Source: Nisaea denitrificans DSM 18348 (GTDB taxonomy: Bacteria > Pseudomonadota > Alphaproteobacteria > Thalassobaculales > Thalassobaculaceae). Taken from it: a DNA stretch of 64,000 nucleotides. The stretch spans positions 62,001 to 126,000 of the forward strand of contig NZ_AUFM01000020.1 in the NCBI RefSeq assembly GCF_000426505.1. The letters are read 5' to 3'. A program made the position numbers and the translations under genes. Under the pieces are notes generated by a model. The model did not search any database. It worked only from the letters and a program-made list of their open reading frames with translations, and was not told where the DNA came from. This document shows, piece after piece, positions 16,704 through 24,298 of this stretch (positions within the stretch are counted from its first letter, which is position 1; the number at the start of each line of letters is the position of its first letter).

Positions 16704-17951
16704 ATGGACGTTAATCGCATCAACATTCGCCATCTGAGGGCCTTTTGCGAAGTTTCCGCGCTCGGCAGCATCAGTGGCGCAGCGCGCCGGGTTCACCTCT
16801 CTCAACCCGCCGTAACGCAGGCGATTGCCAAAATTGAAATGCAGGTTGGCGTGGCGCTGTTCGAACGGACAACCGAGGGCTTGCTGCTGACCGAGCCAGG
16901 AGAGCTGTTCCGTCTGCGGGCCGAACGGGCGATCCAGCATATTGAAGAAGGGACAGGGCCGGCCGTGCGCCGGGGGGCAAAACCGGCAAGCGGACCGAAC
17001 GGCGGGTCAGCTGGCGTGGTCGGGCGACGGATCACGGCCGCCCAATTGCGTGCGCTTCTGGCGGTGGCGAAGACCGGCAGCTTCTCACGGGCCGCGCGTC
17101 TGATCGGCATGTCCCAGTCGGCGCTCTACCGCATGGCCCGGAGCCTAGAGAAGGATGCCGGGATCGCGCTCTTCGAGGTGGTCTCGCGCGGGGTTGTGCT
17201 GACCCGGGCGGCCGACCGGCTGGCCCGGCACGCGGCCCTTGCCTTCGAAGAGCTGGAGCAGGCGCTGGAGGATATCGCGGCATGGAGTGGTCGGGATACC
17301 GCGCGGGTCCGGATCGGCACCCTGCCGCTCGCCCGGACCTATCTGTTGCCGCGCGCCATCAACGCCTTCCTCGATGAACGCCCGGATGCCTATCTGAGCG
17401 TTGTGGACGGCCCATATGACACCCTGGTCGATGCCTTGCGCTATGGCGAGATCGATATGCTGATCGGTGCCCTGAGAGCGCCGGAAGGGGTCGCGGATAT
17501 CGAACAGCAGGCGCTTTTCGAGGACCGGCTGGCGCTGGTGGCGCGGCCGGGCCATCCGCTGGCAGCACGTACAGAGATCACGCTGGAAGATCTGTCGAAT
17601 TTCAGCTGGATCGTGCCGCGCCCCGGCGCGCCGACCCGAAGCAATTTTGACAGGATGTTTGAGGATCGCCCCGAACTGCGTCCGACAAATGTCGTTGAGG
17701 CCAGCTCTCTTATCCTGATCCGGGGCATTCTGACGGACAGTGATGCCGTGGCTTTGATCTCGGCCCATCAGGTCTGGCATGAGCAATCGCTCGATATTCT
17801 GACACAGCTGAATTTTCGTGCGCCTTCGGCGCCCCGACAGATTGGCTTGGCTATTCGCCGCAACTGGCGACCGACCGCATCGCAAAAACGGATGATCGAG
17901 CTCCTTGTTGAGACCGGTACCGAGATCGCGAGCCGTTACCCTGGGCCTTAA
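16704..17951 (+). CDS. LysR-family regulator with two N-terminal helix-turn-helix domains
   Basis: A 415-residue regulator, about 100 residues longer than a normal LysR protein. A first HTH_1 domain spans about residues 8-67 (SISGAARRVHLSQPAVTQAI). A Gly/Ala/Pro-rich linker follows, then a second HTH_1 domain at about 109-168 (SFSRAARLIGMSQSALYRMA). The substrate-binding domain covers about 195-400. It is divergent from the galB-like operon, so it probably controls that operon in response to a pathway intermediate. The ATG at 16704 starts just before the first HTH. Confidence 0.9.
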   Translation: MDVNRINIRHLRAFCEVSALGSISGAARRVHLSQPAVTQAIAKIEMQVGVALFERTTEGLLLTEPGELFRLRAERAIQHIEEGTGPAVRRGAKPASGPNGGSAGVVGRRITAAQLRALLAVAKTGSFSRAARLIGMSQSALYRMARSLEKDAGIALFEVVSRGVVLTRAADRLARHAALAFEELEQALEDIAAWSGRDTARVRIGTLPLARTYLLPRAINAFLDERPDAYLSVVDGPYDTLVDALRYGEIDMLIGALRAPEGVADIEQQALFEDRLALVARPGHPLAARTEITLEDLSNFSWIVPRPGAPTRSNFDRMFEDRPELRPTNVVEASSLILIRGILTDSDAVALISAHQVWHEQSLDILTQLNFRAPSAPRQIGLAIRRNWRPTASQKRMIELLVETGTEIASRYPGP

Positions 17952-18233
17952 TGAGAGGTTTTCCTGCGTATTGTTCAGGGAAGTCTGTGTTGGATGGTAA
18001 GACTCTGATTTTTCGCAAATTATTCGAGATTTGAGCTTGTTTTCTACTGATTTTCGTAACTCGAAGTAGCAGTGCTGGTTGAACAGGGTGGTGTGCAAAT
18101 AAATGCTAATGGTTGATTGAATGGTGCGCTATGCGCATCCTGTAGCCGAATCAGCCAAGGAGGATCAGCGCGCCACGCATCGGCGAAATTGCGGCAATTC
18201 GGCTGCGCGATCAAAGATTGAAAGGGAAGCCGA
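17952..18233. other. Intergenic region, probable promoter of the binding protein/kinase operon
   Basis: 282 bp between the LysR stop and the next plus-strand gene. AT-rich stretches around 18005-18060 and 18095-18120 could hold a promoter. No hairpin terminator or gene was convincing. Minus-strand open frames here are shadows. Confidence 0.5.
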
Positions 18234-18986
18234 GTGAACATGGCAAAGAGTTTCTTTCGGGTGGCGCTGCCGGCATTCATTGCTCTGGTTTTCTGTTTCT
18301 CCGAACAGGGGCTTGCGGAAGCGGAAAAAATTCGGTTCAGCGCCTCGGTAGGAATGCCTTTCTCGAATGACGAGAACACGGGCTTCGAGGACCGGCTGAC
18401 CAAGGAAATGTTCCGCCGCATCGGACGTGACGTTGAGGTTCGGTTCGTGCCTGCAGAGCGTGCGTTGATCAATCTCAACGATGGACTTGACGACGGTGCG
18501 CTGGGAAGGGTGAAGGGAGTCCTCAAAAACTTCCCGGGAATAGTTGAAATTCCCGAAGAGGCGTTTGTGCGCGATTTTGTGGTCTTCACGCGCAATGCCC
18601 GTTTTGTTCCCAGCGACTGGACAAGTCTCGCTCCCTACAATGTGGGCTATGTCAACGGATGGAAGATCCTCGAGCGGAATGTCAGGGACGCGAAATCGGT
18701 GGTTCTGGCGGCTGATGGTCCGCAATTGTTCGAGCTCCTCGATCGTGGGCGGGTCGATCTCGTCATCTATAATCGCTGGGGCGGACTGCAGCAGGTCCGG
18801 GATATGGGGCTCCGGGGAATTCATCTCCTCGAACCACCGCTTGCGCGGGCACCGCACTATTTTGTCTTGAATGTCAGGCACAGGGACCTTGCGGAGCCGG
18901 CTGCCCGGGCATTGCGGGACATGAAGGCGGACGGAAGTTACCAGAAGATTTTCGAGGAAACACTGGCACATCTGGCCCGGCAATAG
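18234..18986 (+). CDS. Periplasmic solute-binding protein (family 3-like), sensor partner
   Basis: A 250-residue secreted protein with a signal peptide at about residues 3-30 (FIALVFCFSEQGLA). The mature part resembles family 3 extracellular binding proteins (FSNDENTGFEDRLTKEMFRR, then ERALINLNDGLDDGALGR). No ABC permease is nearby. It is followed after 15 bp by a histidine kinase gene, so it probably presents a ligand to that kinase. The start may be GTG 18234 (AAGGGAA six bases upstream) or ATG 18240. The ligand is unknown. Confidence 0.78.
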   Translation: MNMAKSFFRVALPAFIALVFCFSEQGLAEAEKIRFSASVGMPFSNDENTGFEDRLTKEMFRRIGRDVEVRFVPAERALINLNDGLDDGALGRVKGVLKNFPGIVEIPEEAFVRDFVVFTRNARFVPSDWTSLAPYNVGYVNGWKILERNVRDAKSVVLAADGPQLFELLDRGRVDLVIYNRWGGLQQVRDMGLRGIHLLEPPLARAPHYFVLNVRHRDLAEPAARALRDMKADGSYQKIFEETLAHLARQ

Positions 18987-19001
18987 GTTGGAGACCGGCA
19001 G

Positions 19002-20882
19002 GTGAACAACGGGCGTATGGCTGAATCCACGATCAACCTTGCCAGGCAAAGGAAACCGATCTCCTCGATCGGAAAACGGATCATTCTGTTTCTGGTGATA
19101 TTCAGTTCGGGAATCACCGTTGTGACGACCGTGATACAGCTGTATCGGGGCTACGTTATCGATGTAGGACTGATCGACAGCCAGTTCGACCTAACAAGAG
19201 CCAGCTTCAAGAACGGTATCGCGCAAAGTGTCTGGCTGCTTGACCGGCCGCAAGTGATGACGCAGCTCGATGGCATCTTGCGCATGCGTGACATCGTCTG
19301 GGCGGGGATCGAGGACGCGAAAGGAGTGACCGAGTTCGAGGTCGGAAATCGGCTGGAGAACGGCAGTGATAGCCGAATCGTCGAGATTCCGCTGGACTGG
19401 GTTTACAACGAGAAGAGTGTTCATCTCGGGGTCTTGCAGGTCGCGGCCTCCTTAGACGGAGTCTATGACCGCCTCTGGAATCAGGTCTGGGTCATCCTGA
19501 TCAGCAACGGCGTCAAGACCTTCTTTGTGACGATCTTCATGTATCACTTGTTCCGCCATCTGGTGACGCGTCACCTTGCGCGGATCGCGGCTTTCCTGCG
19601 TGGTCTCGGTGACGGAGCCTCGCCGCGCAGACTAGATCTCGATCGCGGGCCGGTTTCCGTTGACTGTGGGGATGAGATTGATGCGCTCGTGCAATCGATC
19701 AACGAAATGGTCATGGAGGGTGATCGAAGCAGTATCGAAAAAGAAAATCACTGGAACCGGCTGCGGGCAATTCTTGAAGCTGTTCCAGACGGAATCATAG
19801 CGGTTGACGGCAACCTGATAGTTCGCAGCTTCAACCCCGCCGCCGAGCGAATATTCGGATGGGCAGCCTCCGATATCATTGGCCTCCCTGTAAGCGAACT
19901 CGTCCTGGTTCCCGCGGAAGTACACGACCAGCTGGCGCACAGTTTTTTCAGTCGTGGCAAGGATACTTTGCACGAGATGATGGAAGGGCGGGTCGTCGAC
20001 GGACATCGGCGTGACGGTTCAGTGATCCCGATCAGGATTGTGCTATCGCCGACGCAGACGTCGGAAGGCAGGCTTGCAGTCGCGATCGTCACCGACATTA
20101 CGGCTCTCCGTCTGCGGGAAATGGAAGTGGAGGAAAAGAACCGGCAGATCCGGGAGCAGCTTGTTGCTTTGCAGGATGCAAACGATGTCAAGCGCAGGTT
20201 CATCGCCGCCTTGAGCCATGAACTCAGAACGCCGCTGAACGCCATAATTGGCTTCTCCGAAATGCTGCAGACGCAGATTTCTGATCGGTGGAGCAAGGAA
20301 AGAAAGGCAGGCTATCTCTCCGATATCAACGAGGCGGGGAGACATCTGCTTTACCTGGTGAACGGCCTTCTGGATATTGCGCGTATCGAACGTGACGGTG
20401 CCACTCTGGCCCGTCAGAGACTTGACCTTTCTGTCGTCGTGGACTTTGTCGCGCGGCTTATGGCGCCCGAAACGGAGCGCCGGAAGCAAAGCCTGCAAAA
20501 GCATCTGGAACCGAACTTGCCGCTTGTGATCGGTGACGAAACAGCGGTTCAGCAGGTGATCCTCAACCTAGTGTCCAATTCGGCAAAGTTCACTCAAGAC
20601 GGTGGCCTGATCAAGATCGAAGTGGCGCGGAAGGGCGATTTCCTTTCGATCAGCGTCGAGGACAATGGCTTTGGCATTCCCGCCGATCGGATCGCCGACC
20701 TCGGAAAGCCTTTCGTGCAGGTCGGCGATCACTGGTCGGGGTCTGCCGAGGGATTGGGGCTCGGTCTCGCGATCTGCCGTCTCCTCGCCGAAGAGATGGG
20801 GGGCGAGTTGTTGATCGAAAGCCAGGAAGGGGCCTGGACCCGTGTCAGCTTCACCCTCCCTGTCGCTCCGGCCATCGACTGA
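19002..20882 (+). CDS. Membrane sensor histidine kinase with PAS domain
   Basis: A 626-residue kinase. TM1 lies at about residues 26-48, a periplasmic domain at about 50-158, TM2 at about 160-183, a HAMP-like linker follows, PAS spans about 250-365 (DGIIAVDGNLIVRSFNPAAE), HisKA carries the phospho-His in SHELRTPLN near residue 405, and HATPase_c has NLVSNSAKF, DNGFGIP and GLGLGLAICR. There is no receiver domain and no response regulator next to it. The GTG at 19002 has GGAG eight bases ahead; ATG 19017 is an alternative. It is co-transcribed with the upstream binding-protein gene. Confidence 0.9.
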   Translation: MNNGRMAESTINLARQRKPISSIGKRIILFLVIFSSGITVVTTVIQLYRGYVIDVGLIDSQFDLTRASFKNGIAQSVWLLDRPQVMTQLDGILRMRDIVWAGIEDAKGVTEFEVGNRLENGSDSRIVEIPLDWVYNEKSVHLGVLQVAASLDGVYDRLWNQVWVILISNGVKTFFVTIFMYHLFRHLVTRHLARIAAFLRGLGDGASPRRLDLDRGPVSVDCGDEIDALVQSINEMVMEGDRSSIEKENHWNRLRAILEAVPDGIIAVDGNLIVRSFNPAAERIFGWAASDIIGLPVSELVLVPAEVHDQLAHSFFSRGKDTLHEMMEGRVVDGHRRDGSVIPIRIVLSPTQTSEGRLAVAIVTDITALRLREMEVEEKNRQIREQLVALQDANDVKRRFIAALSHELRTPLNAIIGFSEMLQTQISDRWSKERKAGYLSDINEAGRHLLYLVNGLLDIARIERDGATLARQRLDLSVVVDFVARLMAPETERRKQSLQKHLEPNLPLVIGDETAVQQVILNLVSNSAKFTQDGGLIKIEVARKGDFLSISVEDNGFGIPADRIADLGKPFVQVGDHWSGSAEGLGLGLAICRLLAEEMGGELLIESQEGAWTRVSFTLPVAPAID

Positions 20883-20918
20883 GGTGCAGGCTGGTCTGCA
20901 CGATCTCCGGTGTCAGCG

Positions 20919-21803
20919 TTACCCGGCTAGATGTTTGTCGAAGAAGGCTGTCGTCCGCTCCCAGGCGAGTTTAGCGGCCGTCTCGTTGTAGCGGGGCGTC
21001 GAATTGTTGTGGAAGCCGTGATTGGTGCCGGGATAGATGTGGATCTCGTGGTCGACGCCATTTGCCTTGAGGGCGGCCTCGAAATTCTCGATCCCGGCAT
21101 TCACGCGGGGGTCCTCTTCCGCGTAATGAGCCATTAGCGGCGCCTTGATCCGGGCGACATCCGCATCCGCCGGCTGACGTCCGTAGAACGGAGCACAGGC
21201 GTTGAGATCATCGCCCATTTCTACGGCGAGATAGTTCACCACCGCACCGCCGAAGCAGAAACCGGTGGCGCCGAGCTTGCCGTTCGAGAGCGGATGCGAT
21301 TTCAGGAATTTGGCGCCGTTCAGCATGTCGACATGGATCTTGGCCCGGTCGAGGCCGGCCTGCAGGACCTTGCCGTCATCGTCATTGCCGGGATATCCGC
21401 CGGCCGGCCATAGCCCGTCCGGTGCGAAGGCCAGGAAGCCGGCAACGGCGGCCCGTCTGGCGACGTCTTCGATATACGGGTTGAGGCCCCGGTTCTCATG
21501 GATCACCAGGACGGCGGGAAATGGCCCGTCGCCTGACGGCTGCACCAGATAGCCCCGCATCTCACCGCTGTTTCCACCGGGTGATTCGTAAGTCTCGTAG
21601 GTTGCCTTGATCCGGGGGTCGGTGAAGGAAATGGTCTGTGCCGCCGCATAGTTCGGCAACAGCGCCTCGGCCATGGCGAGGCCGGAGCCGCCGATCACGG
21701 CGATGGTGGAGGCCCGCTTCAGGAATTCCCGGCGCTTCATGCTGCTGTGACAATACTGATCATAAAGTGCGTAGATACGCGGATCGATTTTCGACGTGTC
21801 CAT
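20919..21803 (-). CDS. Dienelactone hydrolase family protein, Tat-exported
   Basis: A 294-residue alpha/beta hydrolase. The catalytic Cys is in ATGFCFGGAVVNY and the catalytic His in PGTNHGFHN; the Asp lies between them near EEDPRVNAG. A twin-arginine motif, KRREFLKRAS, occurs at about residues 23-32, followed by a hydrophobic stretch and an Ala-rich cleavage site (NYAAAQ), so export by Tat is likely, unusually after a 22-residue N-terminal extension. The ATG at 21803 has GGGAGGGACG ahead; the open frame continues far upstream but lacks support. It could hydrolyse dienelactones or other cyclic esters; the substrate is unknown. Confidence 0.86.
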   Translation of the reverse strand: MDTSKIDPRIYALYDQYCHSSMKRREFLKRASTIAVIGGSGLAMAEALLPNYAAAQTISFTDPRIKATYETYESPGGNSGEMRGYLVQPSGDGPFPAVLVIHENRGLNPYIEDVARRAAVAGFLAFAPDGLWPAGGYPGNDDDGKVLQAGLDRAKIHVDMLNGAKFLKSHPLSNGKLGATGFCFGGAVVNYLAVEMGDDLNACAPFYGRQPADADVARIKAPLMAHYAEEDPRVNAGIENFEAALKANGVDHEIHIYPGTNHGFHNNSTPRYNETAAKLAWERTTAFFDKHLAG

Positions 21804-22001
21804 CTCGTCCCTCCCTGGGAGTGATCTCACAATTACCGCCAGAAGATCATATGCGCGGTATGTGAAAAAACTCGAGACCGTCCGACACCTTCTCTTGCTG
21901 GATGACATCAAAGCCGCGTTACTTGGGCCGCCGCGCCGGGCGGCGCACAAGAAATACGCGCCGGGAGGGCGCGCAAGAAAACAAGAGGGAGGCGAAACGC
22001 C

Positions 22002-22439
22002 ATGACACACAAGCTCCATATCCTGAACGGGCCGAACCTGAACAAGCTCGGCAAGCGCGAGCCGGAGTTCTATGGCTACACGACGCTTGGCGAAATCGAG
22101 GGATGGTGCCGGGAAGCGGCCCGAGGCCCGCTGGAATTCAAGCAGACCAACCATGAGGGCGAGCTGATCGAAATGATCCAGCAGGCCGAGGATGAGGCCG
22201 ACGGCCTGATCATCAACCCGGCGGGCTACAGCTTCACCTCGGTCGCGCTGTTCGATGCTTTGAAAATATTTGAGGGTCCGAAGATCGAGCTGCACATCTC
22301 CAACATTCATGCCCGTGACAAGCTGCACGAGCATTCCCTGCTGTCGGCAGCGGCGACAGCGGTTATCTGCGGTCTCGGCCCGCGCGGTTATCTGACCGCG
22401 ATGGGGGCGATTTACGAGATGCTGGATGCGCGTGCCTGA
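22002..22439 (+). CDS. aroQ: Type II 3-dehydroquinate dehydratase
   Basis: A 145-residue enzyme that interconverts 3-dehydroquinate and 3-dehydroshikimate. ILNGPNLNKLGKREPEFYG holds the catalytic Arg and Tyr. QTNHEGELIEMIQ, INPAGYSFTSVAL, and HISNIHARD with the catalytic His are also present. The INPAGYSFTS loop differs from the commoner NPGAYTHTS. It stands alone, not beside accB as in many bacteria, and near aromatic catabolism genes, so a role in quinate/shikimate catabolism is as possible as one in biosynthesis. AGGGAGGCG precedes the ATG. Confidence 0.9.
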   Translation: MTHKLHILNGPNLNKLGKREPEFYGYTTLGEIEGWCREAARGPLEFKQTNHEGELIEMIQQAEDEADGLIINPAGYSFTSVALFDALKIFEGPKIELHISNIHARDKLHEHSLLSAAATAVICGLGPRGYLTAMGAIYEMLDARA

Positions 22440-22454
22440 ACGTCTGTCGGGCGG

Positions 22455-22493
22455 CAGGCCCCCCTCCGAGGTCCATACCGGGAGGGGAGCCTG
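22455..22493. terminator. Bidirectional hairpin terminator between aroQ and the convergent outer-membrane protein gene
   Basis: A 13-bp near-perfect stem, CAGGCCCCCCTCC at 22455-22467 against GGGAGGGGAGCCTG at 22480-22493, one mismatch. It lies between two convergent genes. Confidence 0.65.
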
Positions 22494-22518
22494 CTGAGCC
22501 CATCAGCAGATTACCTGC

Positions 22519-23622
22519 CTAGAACATATAGGTGACACCGAGCCGGGCACTCCAGCTCGCGCCGAGGCGGGTGCCGTTGACCTTTTCATAGAGGGGCAGG
22601 CCAGCCTCCGCACCAATTCTGACGCCATTCCCCGGAGTGATGTTGAAGCCGAGCAGGCCGCCGATCCGGTCGCTCCCGTAATTGTCCGGATTGGCGCCAA
22701 TGGCCGCACCGCTGATATTCGGGTCCTGGCCGTGGATTTTCCCTTCGGTCCGGGCATTGATCCGCGCAGTCGCCTGGAACCAGTCGGTGAACCGATAGCC
22801 GACCCAGCCGGTCACGCGGTGGATGTTGCCGAGGCGGTACTCCTCGGAGTTCTCGGACTGCATACGGAGAACGGCCTTGTACTGGGCACCCCATGAGATG
22901 GCGCCGGCGGCACCGGAATAAGTGATGCCGGGCAGGAAATCGACGGTACCGGAGCCGAGCTGCATGCCGTAGGGCAGACGTCGGGTCGTGTACATGCCGG
23001 TCGGCATCAGCATGCGGCCGGTTTCCTCGATGCTGCCCGTAGGCAGGCTGACGGCGCCGGCTGCGGTAATCCGGTGCATGCCTTCCTTGTAGAGCGTATA
23101 GGCCGCGCCGACCTTGACGTCTCCGATCCCCGAGCTGGAGGCACTGTTCTGGCCCCGCCGCGTCGTGCCCGACATGCCGGAGAAGGTGACCATTGTCATG
23201 TCCCTCTCGATATAGGGCACCATGGCCATCACGCCGAGAGTGTCGGTGACGCCGTACATCGCGCTGACCATGGCCATTCTGGTTTCCATCTCGGTCGGTA
23301 CCATGCGCACGGTCGCGGGTGGCGCGAAGGGATTGGCGACGCTGGCTGCCGCTGTTTCCGGCGTAATTTCGTTCGAGCCCTGCAGCAACTCGTCCATCTT
23401 CATCTGCATGACGCGGGCGCCGAGCATGAAGCGGCCCTTCATCGGTGTGCGTGCACCCATGACGCCGATCGGCAACGGATGCTCGTGCCCGTGCCCGTCT
23501 ATGGCCATGCCGTGTTTTGCGTCATGATTGGCATGTTGCGCGAATGTTGCGTGGGATGGTGCTGCGAACAGGGCCGCGAGTGCGGCGGTACGCAGGAATT
23601 TGAGAGTCATTGTCTGTGCCAT
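22519..23622 (-). CDS. Outer-membrane beta-barrel-like protein with His/Met-rich N-terminus
   Basis: A 367-residue protein with a signal peptide at residues 1-25. The start of the mature part is rich in His and Met (HANHDAKHGM, HGHEHPLP), then comes an antiparallel-strand-rich chain ending in an aromatic residue (LGVTYMF), as in outer-membrane barrels. It resembles transporter-type proteins of the phenol-degradation MetA family found in metal-resistance loci. The DUF2946 gene next door and the His/Met content suggest a copper or other metal role. The ATG at 23622 is chosen because GAGG lies just ahead; ATG 23610 and 23634 are alternatives. Confidence 0.72.
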   Translation of the reverse strand: MAQTMTLKFLRTAALAALFAAPSHATFAQHANHDAKHGMAIDGHGHEHPLPIGVMGARTPMKGRFMLGARVMQMKMDELLQGSNEITPETAAASVANPFAPPATVRMVPTEMETRMAMVSAMYGVTDTLGVMAMVPYIERDMTMVTFSGMSGTTRRGQNSASSSGIGDVKVGAAYTLYKEGMHRITAAGAVSLPTGSIEETGRMLMPTGMYTTRRLPYGMQLGSGTVDFLPGITYSGAAGAISWGAQYKAVLRMQSENSEEYRLGNIHRVTGWVGYRFTDWFQATARINARTEGKIHGQDPNISGAAIGANPDNYGSDRIGGLLGFNITPGNGVRIGAEAGLPLYEKVNGTRLGASWSARLGVTYMF

Positions 23623-23732
23623 GGTTCCTCGCATGGTCGGAATCTTTCAAATGACAGCTGTCTTCGTCCGGCGCATGAGGCCGGCGAATTGGGTCTGTCC
23701 TGGATTTCTGAAAGAAGCGGCGTGAAGCGTGG

Positions 23733-23765
23733 CGTCAGGCGCCGTGTGCTAAATCACGCCTGACG
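23733..23765 (-). terminator. Hairpin at the end of the DUF2946 gene
   Basis: Arms CGTCAGGCG at 23733-23741 and CGCCTGACG at 23757-23765, 9 bp perfect, 15-base loop. The distal arm overlaps the last codons of the DUF2946 gene. It could reduce read-through into the barrel gene. Confidence 0.45.
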
Positions 23766-24179
23766 GCGTGGAGGCGCACGGGGTTGCAGACTGCTCGCAT
23801 GGTGCGCCGCCCGGGGAAGCTCGGCGTCAACGAGCGGGGTTTGGCAGCGTGTGCCTGCCAGGAGCCCGGCCGGGCCCGGCTGTTGCGCCTGAGATGGCAG
23901 AACGCTGTTGGCCAGGCTGCAATAGATACAGTCCGGAGTGACGGCCGAACTGGGCTCTTTATCGTCGTTTTTGACGAGATTACCCTGCTCGTCTAGGGAG
24001 ATCCGGACCAGGCCCTTGGCGGTGCAGATGACGGCCGTGCGAAAGGGATAGTCAGATGCCCGTTGCCCCGCCCCGCCTTGAATGGAAGCGAAAACCGTCG
24101 GGATCAACAGCTGAAGGGTCAGGCTGAGGATCAGGAAGCGCGTCAGGACGGCGCGGTGTGGAACTCCCGGAAAACGCAT
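23754..24179 (-). CDS. DUF2946 family protein
   Basis: A 141-residue protein with one N-terminal hydrophobic segment (FLILSLTLQLLIPTVFA) and the cysteine pattern of DUF2946: an early ICTAKG and a later CIYC pair, in a chain ending Ala/Pro/Arg-rich. The family often sits next to copper-related outer-membrane receptors or chaperones; its biochemical role is unknown. AGGAAGG lies four bases before the ATG. It probably forms an operon with the His/Met-rich barrel gene downstream. Confidence 0.78.
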   Translation of the reverse strand: MRFPGVPHRAVLTRFLILSLTLQLLIPTVFASIQGGAGQRASDYPFRTAVICTAKGLVRISLDEQGNLVKNDDKEPSSAVTPDCIYCSLANSVLPSQAQQPGPAGLLAGTRCQTPLVDAELPRAAHHASSLQPRAPPRRQA

Positions 24180-24298
24180 TCGACCTTCCTAGGTGAAGGC
24201 CGGCAGTCCAACAAAGCGGCACCTTGTCGCAGAGGGGATGCGCGGGTTATGTGGCTCGGGGACATTCGATACGGCATGTGTGCGTCGCTGGAGTGGAA

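Noticed and set aside
17145-18098. A 317-codon minus-strand frame opposite the LysR gene
   Set aside because: Shadow of the dual-HTH LysR gene extending into its AT-rich 3' flank; no motifs.
20919-22334. Extension of the dienelactone hydrolase to 471 residues
   Set aside because: The upstream 177 codons overlap the aroQ gene on the other strand. ATG 21803 has a strong ribosome site and places the Tat signal near the N-terminus.
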